The notes under the pieces are model-generated. The model saw only the letters and a list, made by a program, of their open reading frames with translations. It ran no database searches and had not been told where the DNA came from. A program made the translations under genes and the position numbers. Below are positions 8,712-21,700 of a stretch of 27,104 nt of DNA, in pieces. Numbering within the stretch: the stretch's first letter is position 1; each line of letters begins with the position of its first letter. This DNA is from Nemertoderma westbladi (taxonomy: Eukaryota > Xenacoelomorpha > Nemertodermatida > Nemertodermatidae), in contig JAUCBJ010003864.1 of assembly GCA_032718475.1 (NCBI GenBank), positions 1 to 27,104 on the forward strand. The letters run 5' to 3'.

Positions 8712-9520
8712 GCATATTGAAACGTTTTATCATAACCGTTTAACACCACCGTTTAATGTTCATCCCAGTGCTATGGGTTAGATCCTTAGATCTCATATAT
8801 CTGCTCTACACACTGGTATTGTGTATTATTTGGTTAATTAATTGAATTACTTTGACTTTGGTGTGGTGATATTTAAAAGGCTTATATATATATTTGGATG
8901 AATACAAATACATACATTTGGGGCAACTACTTCGATGCTAAAAACGAGTTTGGGGTTAAATGTATGTATGTGATATTGGAATGAAACAATTATGTCATAA
9001 AATTTTGTCAATAAGAAAACCAGCCAATCCCAAACAAAGTGCAACTGTGGTTTCCTAGCAACAACTGTAATCATGTCAGAAATACTAAGCTGATCAATTG
9101 ATTTGTATGTTGATACCGGTACCGTACCGTGATGTATGTCAGTATCTACAGTGTGATAAGGCTAAAACAAAATGACTGACTATTATTATTATTTTATATT
9201 CCGGTACCATACATGTATGTACAATAGGTACCAATCGTCTATGTTGGAATGAAAGTACATGGAATTCAAAATCTAGATTGTGGATTGCCGATTGCCGATC
9301 TGTGTTCTGTTTTATCGCCCTGTAACCGGTAGTCCTATATTGCACTGTAATATACCTTTTCATAATTGGATTGGTGGTAAAACTACTTATCTTGTACAAT
9401 ATCAATATATTATTTCTAACTAGCCGTCTCAATATGCTGATCCAAGCCTCTAATGTACATTTTAGATTATAATTTTGTAGAATACACTGTATAATAATTA
9501 TTCATAGGCTTATGTGAATT
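8712..9520. other. Upstream region of CFAP276, no other gene seen
   Basis: AT-rich. Open frames on the minus strand (8847-9074 and 9139-9432) have no recognisable content. An RFX X-box-like sequence, GTTTCC-T-AGCAAC, lies at 9050-9062, about 550 bp before the start codon; it differs from the GTNRCC(N)RGYAAC consensus at one position. A small inverted pair (CATACATTT / AAATGTATG) lies near 8910-8970. Confidence 0.4.
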
Positions 9521-9608
9521 ACCGGTAGTAAATAATTGTGTAACCGGTAGTAAATAATTGTGTAACCGGTAGTAAATAATTTTGTAACCGGTAGTAAATA
9601 ATTGTGAG
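9521..9608. repeat. 22-bp tandem repeat x4 abutting the CFAP276 start codon
   Basis: Units at 9521, 9543, 9565 and 9587, consensus ACCGGTAGTAAATAATTGTG plus TA. The fourth ends exactly at 9608 and the ATG follows at 9609. The array therefore forms the immediate 5' leader or core-promoter region of the gene. It also supplies an in-frame TAA at 9585-9587, which confirms the ATG as the first in frame. Confidence 0.93.
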
Positions 9609-9704
9609 ATGACGGCTGAATTGGTATCCAGTAGGAAACCTTACCCGTTCCCAACGTTCGAGAACGATGCGACATTCAATGTGCCTGAGAAGAAAGGACC
9701 CAAG
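9609..9704 (+). CDS. CFAP276: CFAP276 exon 1 (residues 1-32)
   Basis: ATG at 9609, the first in frame after TAA at 9585. It encodes a basic-then-acidic N-terminus with PYPFPTFEND at residues 11-20, which fits the family's N-terminal P-T-L-(E/D)-N-D motif. It ends AAG|GTTGGT in phase 0; the donor is weak but no better one is in frame before the TAA that follows. Confidence 0.85.
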
Positions 9705-12700
9705 GTTGGTTTCTAAATATTTATATTTTGTAATAATATTCAGTCAATGGTAGACTCGTCGATGACGTCACTGTAGTCAATGGTAGGGGCGTCGATGACG
9801 TCACTGTTTAGTCAACACTCACTCAAGGGCTATTTTCATATCATAAATGTATTTATTTGATTATATGTAACAAGACACTTGAAGTCAAAGTTTTTTCAAA
9901 TATTGAATGAAATGACTAATATACTATATCTGCATAGCTAAAGGTATGCTGCCAGAAACCAAGGCAAGGCAGTTTATTCTAGAATATTTTCCAATAAATT
10001 CTATAAAAAACGCGTTTTTAGGCTGGTTGCTATAGAAGTAGCCGAAAATGAATATTTATATTAGATAGGTAGTGTAGTTCGGGGAACGTCTACCTTTACT
10101 CAAAAAACATAAAAAATTAGCAAAACACATACTTTTAGATTTTAGACTTTTATAAATCAAACAACAATAGTCAGATATATGATATTTATTTCCTTAGAGT
10201 TGGCTTTTTCTCACCAAAATAATAAACGATGTTGTTAACAATATCGAATATAACAATATATATAATAATATATAAAAAATACTTTGGAACGAATTTAAAT
10301 AATTTGGGAAAGAAATATTTTTTTCGACGTAGATTTAATGTATATTGCTTACAGAAAACATAAAATTTGTGGCTATCGTTTTGGGCGGTAAAAAAGTATA
10401 TTTGGTGCGAAAACTATGTAATCTGGGAAAGGAATAATTTGTGGTCTAGGGGAACTTCCATTTTACTAGGTCTAATTATTTATTAGGTATTTTAACAAGC
10501 TGTGGCCGGCGAAAATTATATATAGTTGTCTGTGTTTCAGCTGTTTATTGTGGTTGTAATGGTAACCAGAAAACTTCGAAGTGACCATCGTTTAGCAAAA
10601 TTATTACAATTTGTGAGTGGGGGTTTCTACGAAGTTATAACATTTGTAGTTTTCGTGTTTTAAAATTTGAAGAATTAAAAACTTGAGAGATTTTCAGTTT
10701 TTTATTAGATACTGAGATTATTCCCAGATATAACATTGAAAATGTTTGCCTATTGGGTACCAACATTATTTTCAAGTTTCAGTCCACATTTTGGTTATAG
10801 ATAAGAAATATCAGAGGTATGATATTTCGAAAGGTGTCTGATTTAGAAAATGAGGTCATAATGTTAATGGGCAGTGCGTGTACATTCAGGGGGTTAAAAA
10901 TGTACCTTTTTTCTTAATCTGGGTCGATATCTTTTAGTGTTTTAGAATCTGTGAACCGGTTAATCGCACATTTTTATTTTTCTAGCATTTTCGCACAAAC
11001 ACCCCGTATCTAGAAATTTCAACTTGAAGGTACTGTAATTCAATTGAACAAGTATTATTATACGTTACAGTTAGGTGATTCTATCAAACAAGCAACCTCT
11101 GTGAACTGTGGTCTCAGACTAACCCGAGAGAAGACTTTAAGTAGTCTCAGACACGAGTGGTACCACCACGAACGCGATGTACCTAACGACAACCTAGACT
11201 TCGTCATGAAGTCCGTATATAACCACCACGTTCTGTTTCTAGGCTATAACACCGAAGTTAAGAACCAAAAAGAGACCGTAGGTTAGTCAATGCAAACACT
11301 ATAATTATCCCATGTTATTAATTTTAGGATTTGACCTGTAGTGCGTTTCCGAATCCTTTTTAACCCCGGACATGGTTTGGTTGTTTGTTTTTATTTATTA
11401 TTATTAATAGGTCTCCCTCACGGGCGAATATTGAAGAATCGCCCACCCAAATCGAAAGCGGCAAACAAGGAGGGAATTACGGCGTATGTTTACCCAGAAA
11501 AAGGCAACGTTCACAAGATAAAGGGAGCAATAGGTAAGTGTGCAATATATATATTGTTAGAATCAAGCCGGGTATGGGCACGGACCCTATAATCAATTAA
11601 TTACACAATGATAGTAAAATGTGAAATTAATTAAAATTAATAGAAAGCGATAGGTAGAATTTGTTCCAAAAGAGTTTAAAATACTCAGGAATTGGAATCA
11701 AACATTGGTTTAAAATTATTGAAAATAAAATTGGTTAGGGTTAAAGGGTGGCCCAGTGTCTCAGGGGTTTTTGTTACATGGACAGCGGGTCAGGTGGTAC
11801 AGTATGTTGTGGCTTGACCACCACAGGGTTTGGAGACACAGGTGGAGGGTTGGGTGCAATCTTCGCCCCCCTCCAATCTTCGCCCGCGTCCAACCTTCGC
11901 CCGCTTCCTATCTTCGCCCGCGTCCAACCTTCGCCCGCTTCCAATCTTCGCCCGCGAGCGACGTTCACCCAATAAGATTTGTGTTAGTAATCGTTTTAGT
12001 AACAAATTGAGGGAAAGGAGCAGGTTACAGACCAAAACCAAAACAATAAACGATGGTGTTACTAATGGAGGGAAAGGGGTAAGTTACAGAGACGGCTTTT
12101 TCCAACCAAAACAATAATTGTTTATTGGGCGAAGGTTGCTCGCGGGCGAAGATTGACTGAGGGCGAAGTTTACGCCGTGCGATAGTTGCTCATTTTGAGG
12201 GCGAAGATTGCTCCGGGCGAATATTGGACGCGGGCAAAGCTTCCTCGCGGACGAAGTTTGCTGCGTACCAGGTGGAGACAGGGTAACACAGGTAAGATGG
12301 TGGATCCGTGACAACTATACCGCTTATAAACGTGTTGCAACGGTTGTGGGCACTCGGTCCACCGTCTGTCGGTGAACGCCATGGAGTTCCAGAATTCGGA
12401 CGAAATTTCGGACACTTTCTGGTCTAAGTTCCTAAGTAGTTATCGAACTCGACTGTGTTTTCCAGTTTTAACTCAAACTAACTCGATGCTGAGTGGCCTC
12501 TCTTTACTTAGGGCCAAAACGAGGCTGTTTCGTATGGTTTTATGAAATGACAGACAACATTTTAGGTACATCGATTTGATTTTGTCGATGTTCCTAGGTC
12601 TCGGGTCTTAATACTCCCTACTGTGTTGCGGAAGAAATAGACGAGTACGCACTTATTTACAAAGGCTTAACGCTGCAATGTTTACAAACGATGCAGCGTG

Positions 12701-15700
12701 AGGAGCGGAACATTGAACGAGAGTAACGCTGCAATGTTTACTGACGGAGCAGCGTGAGTGAGTGGAACATTAAACGAGAGTAACGCTGCAATGTTTACAG
12801 ACGGTGCAGCGTGAGTGAGCGGAACATTAAACGAGAGTAACGCTGCAATGTTTACAGACGGAGCAGCGTGAGTGAGCGGAACATTAAACGAGAGTAACGC
12901 TGCAATGTTTACAGACGGTGCAGCGTGAGTGAGCGGAACATTAAACGAGAGTAACGCTGCAACGTTTACAGACGGTGCAGCGTGAGTGAGCGGAACATTA
13001 AACGAGAGTAACGCTGCAATGTTTACAAACGGTGCAGCGTGAGTGAGCGGAACATTAAACGAGAGTAACGCTGCAATGTTTACAAACGGTGCAGCGTGAG
13101 TGAGCGGAACATTAAACGAGAGTAACGCTGCAATGTTTACAGACGGTGCGCGTGAGTGAGCGGAACATTAAACGAGAGTAACGCTGCAATGTTTACAGAC
13201 GGTGCAGCGTGAGTGAGCGGAACATTAAACGAGAGTAACGCTGCAATGTTTACAGACGGTGCAGCGTGAGTGAGCGGAACATTAAACGAGAGTAACGCTG
13301 CAACGTTTACAGACAGTGCAGCGTGAGTGAGCGGAACATTAAACGAGAGTAACGCTGCAATGTTTACAGACGGTGCAGCGTGAGTGAGCGGAACATTAAA
13401 CGAGAGTAACGCTGCAACGTTTACAGACGGTGCAGCGTGAGTGAGCGGAACATTAAACGAGAGTAACACTGCAATGTTTACAGACGGTGCAGCGTGAGTG
13501 AGCGGAACATTAAACGAGAGTAACGCTGCAACGTTTACAGACGGTGCAGCGTGAGTGAGTGGAACATTAAACGAGAGTAACGCTGCAATGTTTACAGACG
13601 GTGTAGCGTGAGTGAGCGGAACATTAAACGAGAGTAACGCTTCAATGTTTGTAGACGGTTCAGCGTGAGTGAGTGGAACATTAAACGAGAGTAACGCTGC
13701 AATGTTTACAGACGGAGCAGCTTGAGTGAGCGGGACATTAAAACGAGAGTAACGCTGCAATGTTTACATACGGTTCAGCGTGAGTGAGTGGAACATTAAA
13801 CGAGAGTAACGCTGCAATGTTTACAGACGGTTCAGCGTGAGTGAGCGGAACATTAAACGAGAGTAACGCTGCAATGTTTACAGACGGTGCAGCGTGAGTG
13901 AGTGGAACATTAAACGAGAGTAACGCTGCAATGTTTACAGACGGTGCAGCGTGAGTGAGCGGAACATTAAACGAGAGTAACGCTGCAATGTTTACAGACA
14001 GAGCAGCGTGAGTGAGCGGAACATTAAACGAGAGTAACGCTGCAATGTTTACAGACGGTGCAGCGTGAGTGAGCGGAACATTAAACGAGAGTAACGCTGC
14101 AATGTTTACAGACAGAGCAGCGTGAGTGAGCGGAACATTAAACGAGAGTAACGCTGCAATGTTTACAGACGGTGCAGCGTGAGTGAGCGGAACATTAAAC
14201 GAGAGTAACGCTGCAATGTTTACAGACAGAGCAGCGTGAGTGAGCGGAACATTAAACGAGAGTAACGCTGCAATGTTTACAGACGGTGCAGCGTGAGTGA
14301 GCGGAACATTAAACGAGAGTAACGCTGCAATGTTTACAGACGGTGCAGCGTGAGTGAGCGGAACATTAAACGAGAGTAACGCTGCAATGTTTACAGACGG
14401 TGCAGCGTGAGTGAGCGGAACATTAAACGAGAGTAACGCTGCAATGTTTACAGATGGAGCAGCGTGAGTGAGCGGAACATTAAACGAGAGTAACGCTGCA
14501 ATGTTTACAGATGGAGCAGCGTGAGTGAGCGGAACATTAAGCGAGAGTAACGTTGCAATGTTTACAGACGGTGCAGCGTGAGTGAGCGGAACATTAAACG
14601 AGAGTAACGCTGCAATGTTTACAGACAGAGCAGCGTGAGTGAGCGGAACATTAAACGAGAGTAACGCTGCAATGTTTACAGACGGTGCAGCGTGAGTGAG
14701 TGGAACATTAAACGAGAGTAACGCTGCAATGTTTACAGACAGAGCAGCGTGAGTGAGCGGAACATTAAACGAGAGTAACGCTGCAATGTTTACAGATGGA
14801 GCAGCGTGAGTGAGTGGAACATTAAACGAGAGTAACGCTGCAATGTTTACAGACAGAGCAGCGTGAGTGAGTGGAACATTAAACGAGAGTAACGCTGCAA
14901 TGTTTACAGACGGAGCAGCGTGAGTGAGTGGAACATTAAACGAGAGTAACGCTGCAATGTTTACAGACAGAGCAGCGTGAGTGAGTGGAACATTAAACGA
15001 GAGTAACGCTGCAATGTTTACAGACAGAGCAGCGTGAGTGAGTGGAACATTAAACGAGAGTAACGCTGCAATGTTTACAGATGGAGCAGCGTGAGTGAGT
15101 GGAACATTAAACGAGAGTAACGCTGCAATGTTTACAGACAGAGCAGCGTGAGTGAGTGGAACATTAAACGAGAGTAACGCTGCAATGTTTACAGACGGTG
15201 CAGCGTGAGTGAGTGGAACATTAAACGAGAGTAACGCTGCAATGTTTACAGACAGAGCAGCGTGAGTGAGCGGAACATTAAACGAGAGTAACGCTGCAAT
15301 GTTTACAGACGGTGCAGCGTGAGTGAGCGGAACATTAAACGAGAGTAACGCTGCAATGTTTACAGATGGAGCAGCGTGAGTGAGCGGAACATTAAACGAG
15401 AGTAACGCTGCAATGTTTACAGACGGTGCAGCGTGAGTGAGTGGAACATTAAACGAGAGTAACGCTGCAATGTTTACAGACAGAGCAGCGTGAGTGAGTG
15501 GAACATTAAACGAGAGTAACGCTGCAATGTTTACAGACAGAGCAGCGTGAGTGAGTGGAACATTAAACGAGAGTAACGCTGCAATGTTTACAGATGGAGC
15601 AGCGTGAGTGAGTGGAACATTAAACGAGAGTAACGCTGCAATGTTTACAGACAGAGCAGCGTGAGTGAGTGGAACATTAAACGAGAGTAACGCTGCAATG

Positions 15701-18700
15701 TTTACAGACGGTGCAGCGTGAGTGAGTGGAACATTAAACGAGAGTAACGCTGCAATGTTTACAGACAGAGCAGCGTGAGTGAGCGGAACATTAAACGAGA
15801 GTAACGCTGCAATGTTTACAGATGGAGCAGCGTGAGTGAGTGGAACATTAAACGAGAGTAACGCTGCAATGTTTACAGACAGAGCAGCGTGAGTGAGCGG
15901 AACATTAAACGAGAGTAACGCTGCAATGTTTACAGACGGTGCAGCGTGAGTGAGCGGAACATTAAACGAGAGTAACGCTGCAATGTTTACAGATGGAGCA
16001 GCGTGAGTGAGTGGAACATTAAACGAGAGTAACGCTGCAATGTTTACAGACAGAGCAGCGTGAGTGAGCGGAACATTAAACGAGAGTAACGCTGCAATGT
16101 TTACAGACGGTGCAGCGTGAGTGAGCGGAACATTAAACGAGAGTAACGCTGCAATGTTTACAGATGGAGCAGCGTGAGTGAGTGGAACATTAAACGAGAG
16201 TAACGCTGCAATGTTTACAGACAGAGCAGCGTGAGTGAGTGGAACATTAAACGAGAGTAACGCTGCAATGTTTACAGACGGTGCAGCGTGAGTGAGCGGG
16301 ACATTAAACGAGAGTAACGCTGCAATATGTTTACAGACGGAGCAGCGTGAGTGAGCGGAACAATAAACGAGAGTAACGCTGCAATGTTTACAGACGGAGC
16401 AGCGTGAGTGAGCGGAACATTAAACGAGAGTAACACTGCAATGTTTACAGACAGAGCAGCGTGAGTGAGCGGAACATTAAACGAGAGTAACGCTGCAATG
16501 TTTACAGACGGAGCAGCGTGAGTGAGCGGAACATTAAACGAGAGTAACGCTGCAATGTTTACAGATGGAGCAGCGTGAGTGAGTGGAACATTAAACGAGA
16601 GTAACGCTGCAATGTTTACAGACGGAGCAGCGTGAGTGAGCGGAACATTAAACGAGAGTAACGCTGCAATGTTTACAGACGGTGCAGCGTGAGTGAACGG
16701 AACATTAAACGAGAGTAACGCTGCAATGTTTACAGACGGTGCAGCGTGAGTGAGCGGAACATTAAACGAGAGTAACGCTGCAATGTTTACAGACGGTGCA
16801 GCGTGAGTGAGCGGAACATTAAACGAGAGTAACGCTGCAATGTTTACAGACGGAGCAGCGTGAGTGAGCGGAACATCAAACGAGAGTAACGCTGCAATGT
16901 TTACAGACAGAGCAGCGTGAGTGAGCGGAACATTAAACGAGAGTAACGCTGCAATGTTTACAGACGGAGCAGCGTGAGTGAGCGGAACATTAAACGAGAG
17001 TAACGCTGCAATGTTTACAGATGGAGCAGCGTGAGTGAGTGGAACATTAAACGAGAGTAACGCTGCAATGTTTACAGACGGAACAGCGTGAGTGAGCGGA
17101 ACATTAAACGAGAGTAACGCTGCAATGTTTACAGACGGTGCAGCGTGAGTGAACGGAACATTAAACGAGAGTAACGCTGCAATGTTTACAGACGGTGCAG
17201 CGTGAGTGAGCGGAACATTAAACGAGAGTAACGCTGCAATGTTTACAGACGGTGCAGCGTGAGTGAACGGAACATTAAACGAGAGTAACGCTGCAACGTT
17301 TACAGACGGAGCAGCGTGAGTGAGCGGAACATTAAACGAGAGTAACGCTGCAATGTTTACAGACGGAGCAGCGTGAGTGAGCGGAACATTAAACGAGAGT
17401 AACGCTGCAATGTTTACAGACGGTGCAGCGTGAGTGAGCGGAACATTAAACGAGAGTAACGCTGCAATGTTTACAGACGGAGCAGCGTGAGTGAGTGGAA
17501 CATTAAACGAGAGTAACGCTGCAATGTTTACAGACGGAGCAGCGTGAGTGAGTGGAACATTAAACGAGAGTAACGCTGTAAGGTTTACAGACGGAGCAGC
17601 GTGAGTGAGCGGAACATTAAACGAGAGTAACGCTGCAATGTTTACAGACGGTGCAGCGTGAGTGAGCGGAACATTAAACGAGAGTAACGCTGCAATGTTT
17701 ACAGACGGAGCAGCGTGAGTGAGCGGAACATTAAACGAGAGTAACGCTGCAATGTTTACAGACGGTTCAGCGTGAGTGAGTGGAACATTAAACGAGAGTA
17801 ACGCTGTAAGGTTTACAGACGGAGCAGCGTGAGTGAGTGGAACATTAAACGAGAGTAACGCTGCAATGTTTACAGACGGAGCAGCGTGAGTGAGCGGAAC
17901 ATTAAACGAGAGTAACACTGCAATGTTTACAGACGGAGCAGCGTGAGTGAGCGGAACATTAAACGAGAGTAACGCTGCAATGTTTACAGACGGAGCAGCG
18001 TGAGTGAGCGGAACATTAAACGAGAGTAACGCTGCAATGTTTACAGACGGAGCAGCGTGAGTGAGTGGAACATTAAACGAGAGTAACGCTGTAAGGTTTA
18101 CAGACGGAGCAGCGTGAGTGAGCGGAACATTAAACGAGAGTAACGCTGCAATGTTTACAGACGGAGCAGCGTGAGTGAGCGGAACATTAAACGAGAGTAA
18201 CGCTGCAATGTTTACAGACGGTGCAGCGTGAGTGAGCGGAACATTAAACGAGAGTAACGCTGCAATGTTTACAGACGGTGCAGCGTGAGTGAGCGGAACA
18301 TTAAACGAGAGTAACGCTGCAATGTTTACAGACGGTGCAGCGTGAGTGAGCGGAACATTAAACGAGAGTAACGCTGCAATGTTTACAGACGGTGCAGCGT
18401 GAGTGAGCGGAACATTAAACGAGAGTAACGCTGCAATGTTTACAGACAGAGCAGCGTGAGTGAGTGGAACATTAAACGAGAGTAACGCTGCAATGTTTAC
18501 AGACGGTGCAGCGTGAGTGAGCGGAACATTAAACGAGAGTAACGCTGCAATGTTTACAGACAGAGCAGCGTGAGTGAGTGGAACATTAAACGAGAGTAAC
18601 GCTGCAATGTTTACAGACGGTGCAGCGTGAGTGAGCGGAACATTAAACGAGAGTAACGCTGCAATGTTTACAGACAGAGCAGCGTGAGTGAGTGGAACAT

Positions 18701-21700
18701 TAAACGAGAGTAACGCTGCAATGTTTACAGACGGTGCAGCGTGAGTGAGCGGAACATTAAACGAGAGTAACGTTGCAATGTTTACAGACGGTGCAGCGTG
18801 AGTGAGCGGAACATTAAACGAGAGTAACGCTGCAATGTTTACAGACGGTTCAGCGTGAGTGAGCGGGACATTAAACGAGAGTAACGCTGCAATGTTTACA
18901 GACGGAGCAGCGTGAGTGAGCGGAACATTAAACGAGAGTAACGCTGCAATGTTTACAGACGGTGCAGCGTGAGTGAGCGGAACATTAAACGAGAGTAACG
19001 CTGCAATGTTTACAGACGGAGCAGCGTGAGTGAGCGGAACATTAAACGAGAGTAACGCTGCAATGTTTACAGACAGAGCAGCGTGAGTGAGTGGAACATT
19101 AAACGAGAGTAACGCTGCAATGTTTACAGACGGTGGAGCGTGAGTGAGCGGAACATTAAACGAGAGTAACGTTGCAATGTTTACAGACGGTGCAGCGTGA
19201 GTGAGCGGAACATTAAACGAGAGTAACGCTGCAATGTTTACAGACGGTTCAGCGTGAGTGAGCGGGACATTAAACGAGAGTAACGCTGCAATGTTTACAG
19301 ACGGAGCAGCGTGAGTGAGCGGAACATTAAACGAGAGTAACGTTGCAATGTTTACAGACGGTGCAGCGTGAGTGAGCGGAACATTAAACGAGAGTAACGC
19401 TGCAATGTTTACAGACGGTTCAGCGTGAGTGAGCGGGACATTAAACGAGAGTAACGCTGCAATGTTTACAGACGGAGCAGCGTGAGTGAGCGGAACATTA
19501 AACGAGAGTAACACTGCAATGTTTACAGACGGAGCAGCGTGAGTGAGCGGAACATTAAACGAGAGTAACGTTGCAATGTTTACAGACGGTGCAGCGTGAG
19601 TGAGCGGAACATTAAACGAGAGTAACACTGCAATGTTTACAGACGGTTCAGCGTGAGTGAGCGGAACATTAAACGAGAGTAACTCTGCAATGTTTACAGA
19701 TGGAGCAGCGTGAGTGAGCGGAACATTAAACGAGAGTAACGCTGCAATGTTTACAGACGGTGCAGCGTGAGTGAGCGGAACATTAAACGAGAGTAACACT
19801 GCAATGTTTACAGACGGAGCAGCGTGAGTGAGCGGAACATTAAACGAGAGTAACGTTGCAATGTTTACAGACGGTGCAGCGTGAGTGAGCGGAACATTAA
19901 ACGAGAGTAACGCTGCAATGTTTACAGACGGTTCAGCGTGAGTGAGCGGGACATTAAACGAGAGTAACGCTGCAATGTTTACAGACGGAGCAGCGTGAGT
20001 GAGCGGAACATTAAACGAGAGTAACACTGCAATGTTTACAGACGGAGCAGCGTGAGTGAGCGGAACATTAAACGAGAGTAACGCTGCAATGTTTACAGAC
20101 GGTGCAGCGTGAGTGAGCGGAACATTAAACGAGAGTAACGCTGCAATGTTTACAGACGGTTCAGCGTGAGTGAGCGGGACATTAAACGAGAGTAACGCTG
20201 CAATGTTTACAGACGGAGCAGCGTGAGTGAGCGGAACATTAAACGAGAGTAACACTGCAATGTTTACAGACGGAGCAGCGTGAGTGAGCGGAACATTAAA
20301 CGAGAGTAACGTTGCAATGTTTACAGACGGTGCAGCGTGAGTGAGCGGAACATTAAACGAGAGTAACACTGCAATGTTTACAGACGGTTCAGCGTGAGTG
20401 AGCGGAACATTAAACGAGAGTAACTCTGCAATGTTTACAGATGGAGCAGCGTGAGTGAGCGGAACATTAAACGAGAGTAACGCTGCAATGTTTACAGACG
20501 GTGCAGCGTGAGTGAGCGGAACATTAAACGAGAGTAACACTGCAATGTTTACAGACGGAGCAGCGTGAGTGAGCGGAACATTAAACGAGAGTAACGTTGC
20601 AATGTTTACAGACGGTGCAGCGTGAGTGAGCGGAACATTAAACGAGAGTAACGCTGCAATGTTTACAGACGGTTCAGCGTGAGTGAGCGGGACATTAAAC
20701 GAGAGTAACGCTGCAATGTTTACAGACGGAGCAGCGTGAGTGAGCGGAACATTAAACGAGAGTAACACTGCAATGTTTACAGACGGAGCAGCGTGAGTGA
20801 GCGGAACATTAAACGAGAGTAACGCTGCAATGTTTACAGACGGTGCAGCGTGAGTGAGCGGAACATTAAACGAGAGTAACGCTGCAATGTTTACAGATGG
20901 AGCAGCGTGAGTGAGCGGAACATTAAACGAGAGTAACGCTGCAACGCTTACAGACGGTGCAGCGTGAGTGAGCGGAACATTAAACGAGAGTAACGCTGCA
21001 ACGTTTACAGACGGTGCAGCGTGAGTGAGCGGAACATTAAACGAGAGTAACGCTGCAATGTTTACAGACGGAGCAGCGTGAGTGAACGGAACATTAAACG
21101 AGAGTAACGCTGTAATGTTTACAGACGGAGCAGCGTGAGTGAGCGGAACATAAAACGAGAGTAACGCTGCAATGTTTACAGACGGTGCAGCGTGAGTGAG
21201 CGGAACATTAAACGAGAGTAACACTGCAATGTTTACAGACGGTGCAGCGTGAGTGAACGGAACATTAAACGAGAGTAACGCTGTAATGTTTACAGACGGA
21301 GCAGCGTGAGTGAACGGAACATTAAACGAGAGTAACTGCAATGTTTACAGACGGAGCAGCGTGAGTGAGCGGGACATTAAACGAGAGTAACGCTGCAATG
21401 TTTACAGACGGAGCAGCGTGAGTGAGCGGGACATTAAACGAGAGTAACGCTGCAATGTTTACAGACGGAGCAGCGTGAGTGAGCGGGACATTAAACGAGA
21501 GTAACGCTGCAATGTTTACAGACGGAGCAGCGTGAGTGAGCGGAACATTAAACGAGAGTAACGCTGCAATGTTTACAGACGGAGCAGCGTGAGTGAGCGG
21601 AACATTAAACGAGAGTAACGCTGTAAGGTTTACAGACGGAGCAGCGTGAGTGAGCGGAACATTAAACGAGAGTAACGCTGCAATGTTTACAGACGGAGGA

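Larger units (their letters stand above)
9705..11070 (+). other. CFAP276 intron 1
   Basis: 1,366 bp, AT-rich, from the weak GTTGGT donor to the TACGTTACAG acceptor. It contains a 33-bp tandem duplication with two CRE octamers near its 5' end and an exon-like segment at 10541-10612. A possible old duplication links about 10075-10110 with about 10440-10475 (GGGGAAC...TTTAC). Confidence 0.75.

Noticed and set aside
10553-10566. X-box-like GTTGTAATGGTAAC in CFAP276 intron 1
   Set aside because: The conserved CC of the left half-site is changed to TA and the position is far inside the intron; not enough to call an RFX site.
11742-11860. tRNA-derived SINE head (GGGTGGCCCAGTG resembling an A box)
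   Set aside because: No convincing B box at the right spacing and no defined ends or tail.
12031-12117. A first candidate for the last CFAP276 exon, reading VTNGG...YRDGFF before a stop
   Set aside because: The resemblance to the family's C-terminus is loose, and no acceptor gives the phase 1 that exon 3 demands (the nearest, ending 12030, is phase 0). The exon at 22350 matches far better in sequence and phase.
11748-12117. Overlapping + and - frames rich in SSPASNLRP-type repeats
   Set aside because: They are translations of the 17-bp GC-rich array, and they lie in an intron.
13137-13760. 207-codon antisense frame with 19-residue repeats
   Set aside because: Same satellite by-product as the longer antisense frame; bounded by one- or two-base indels.
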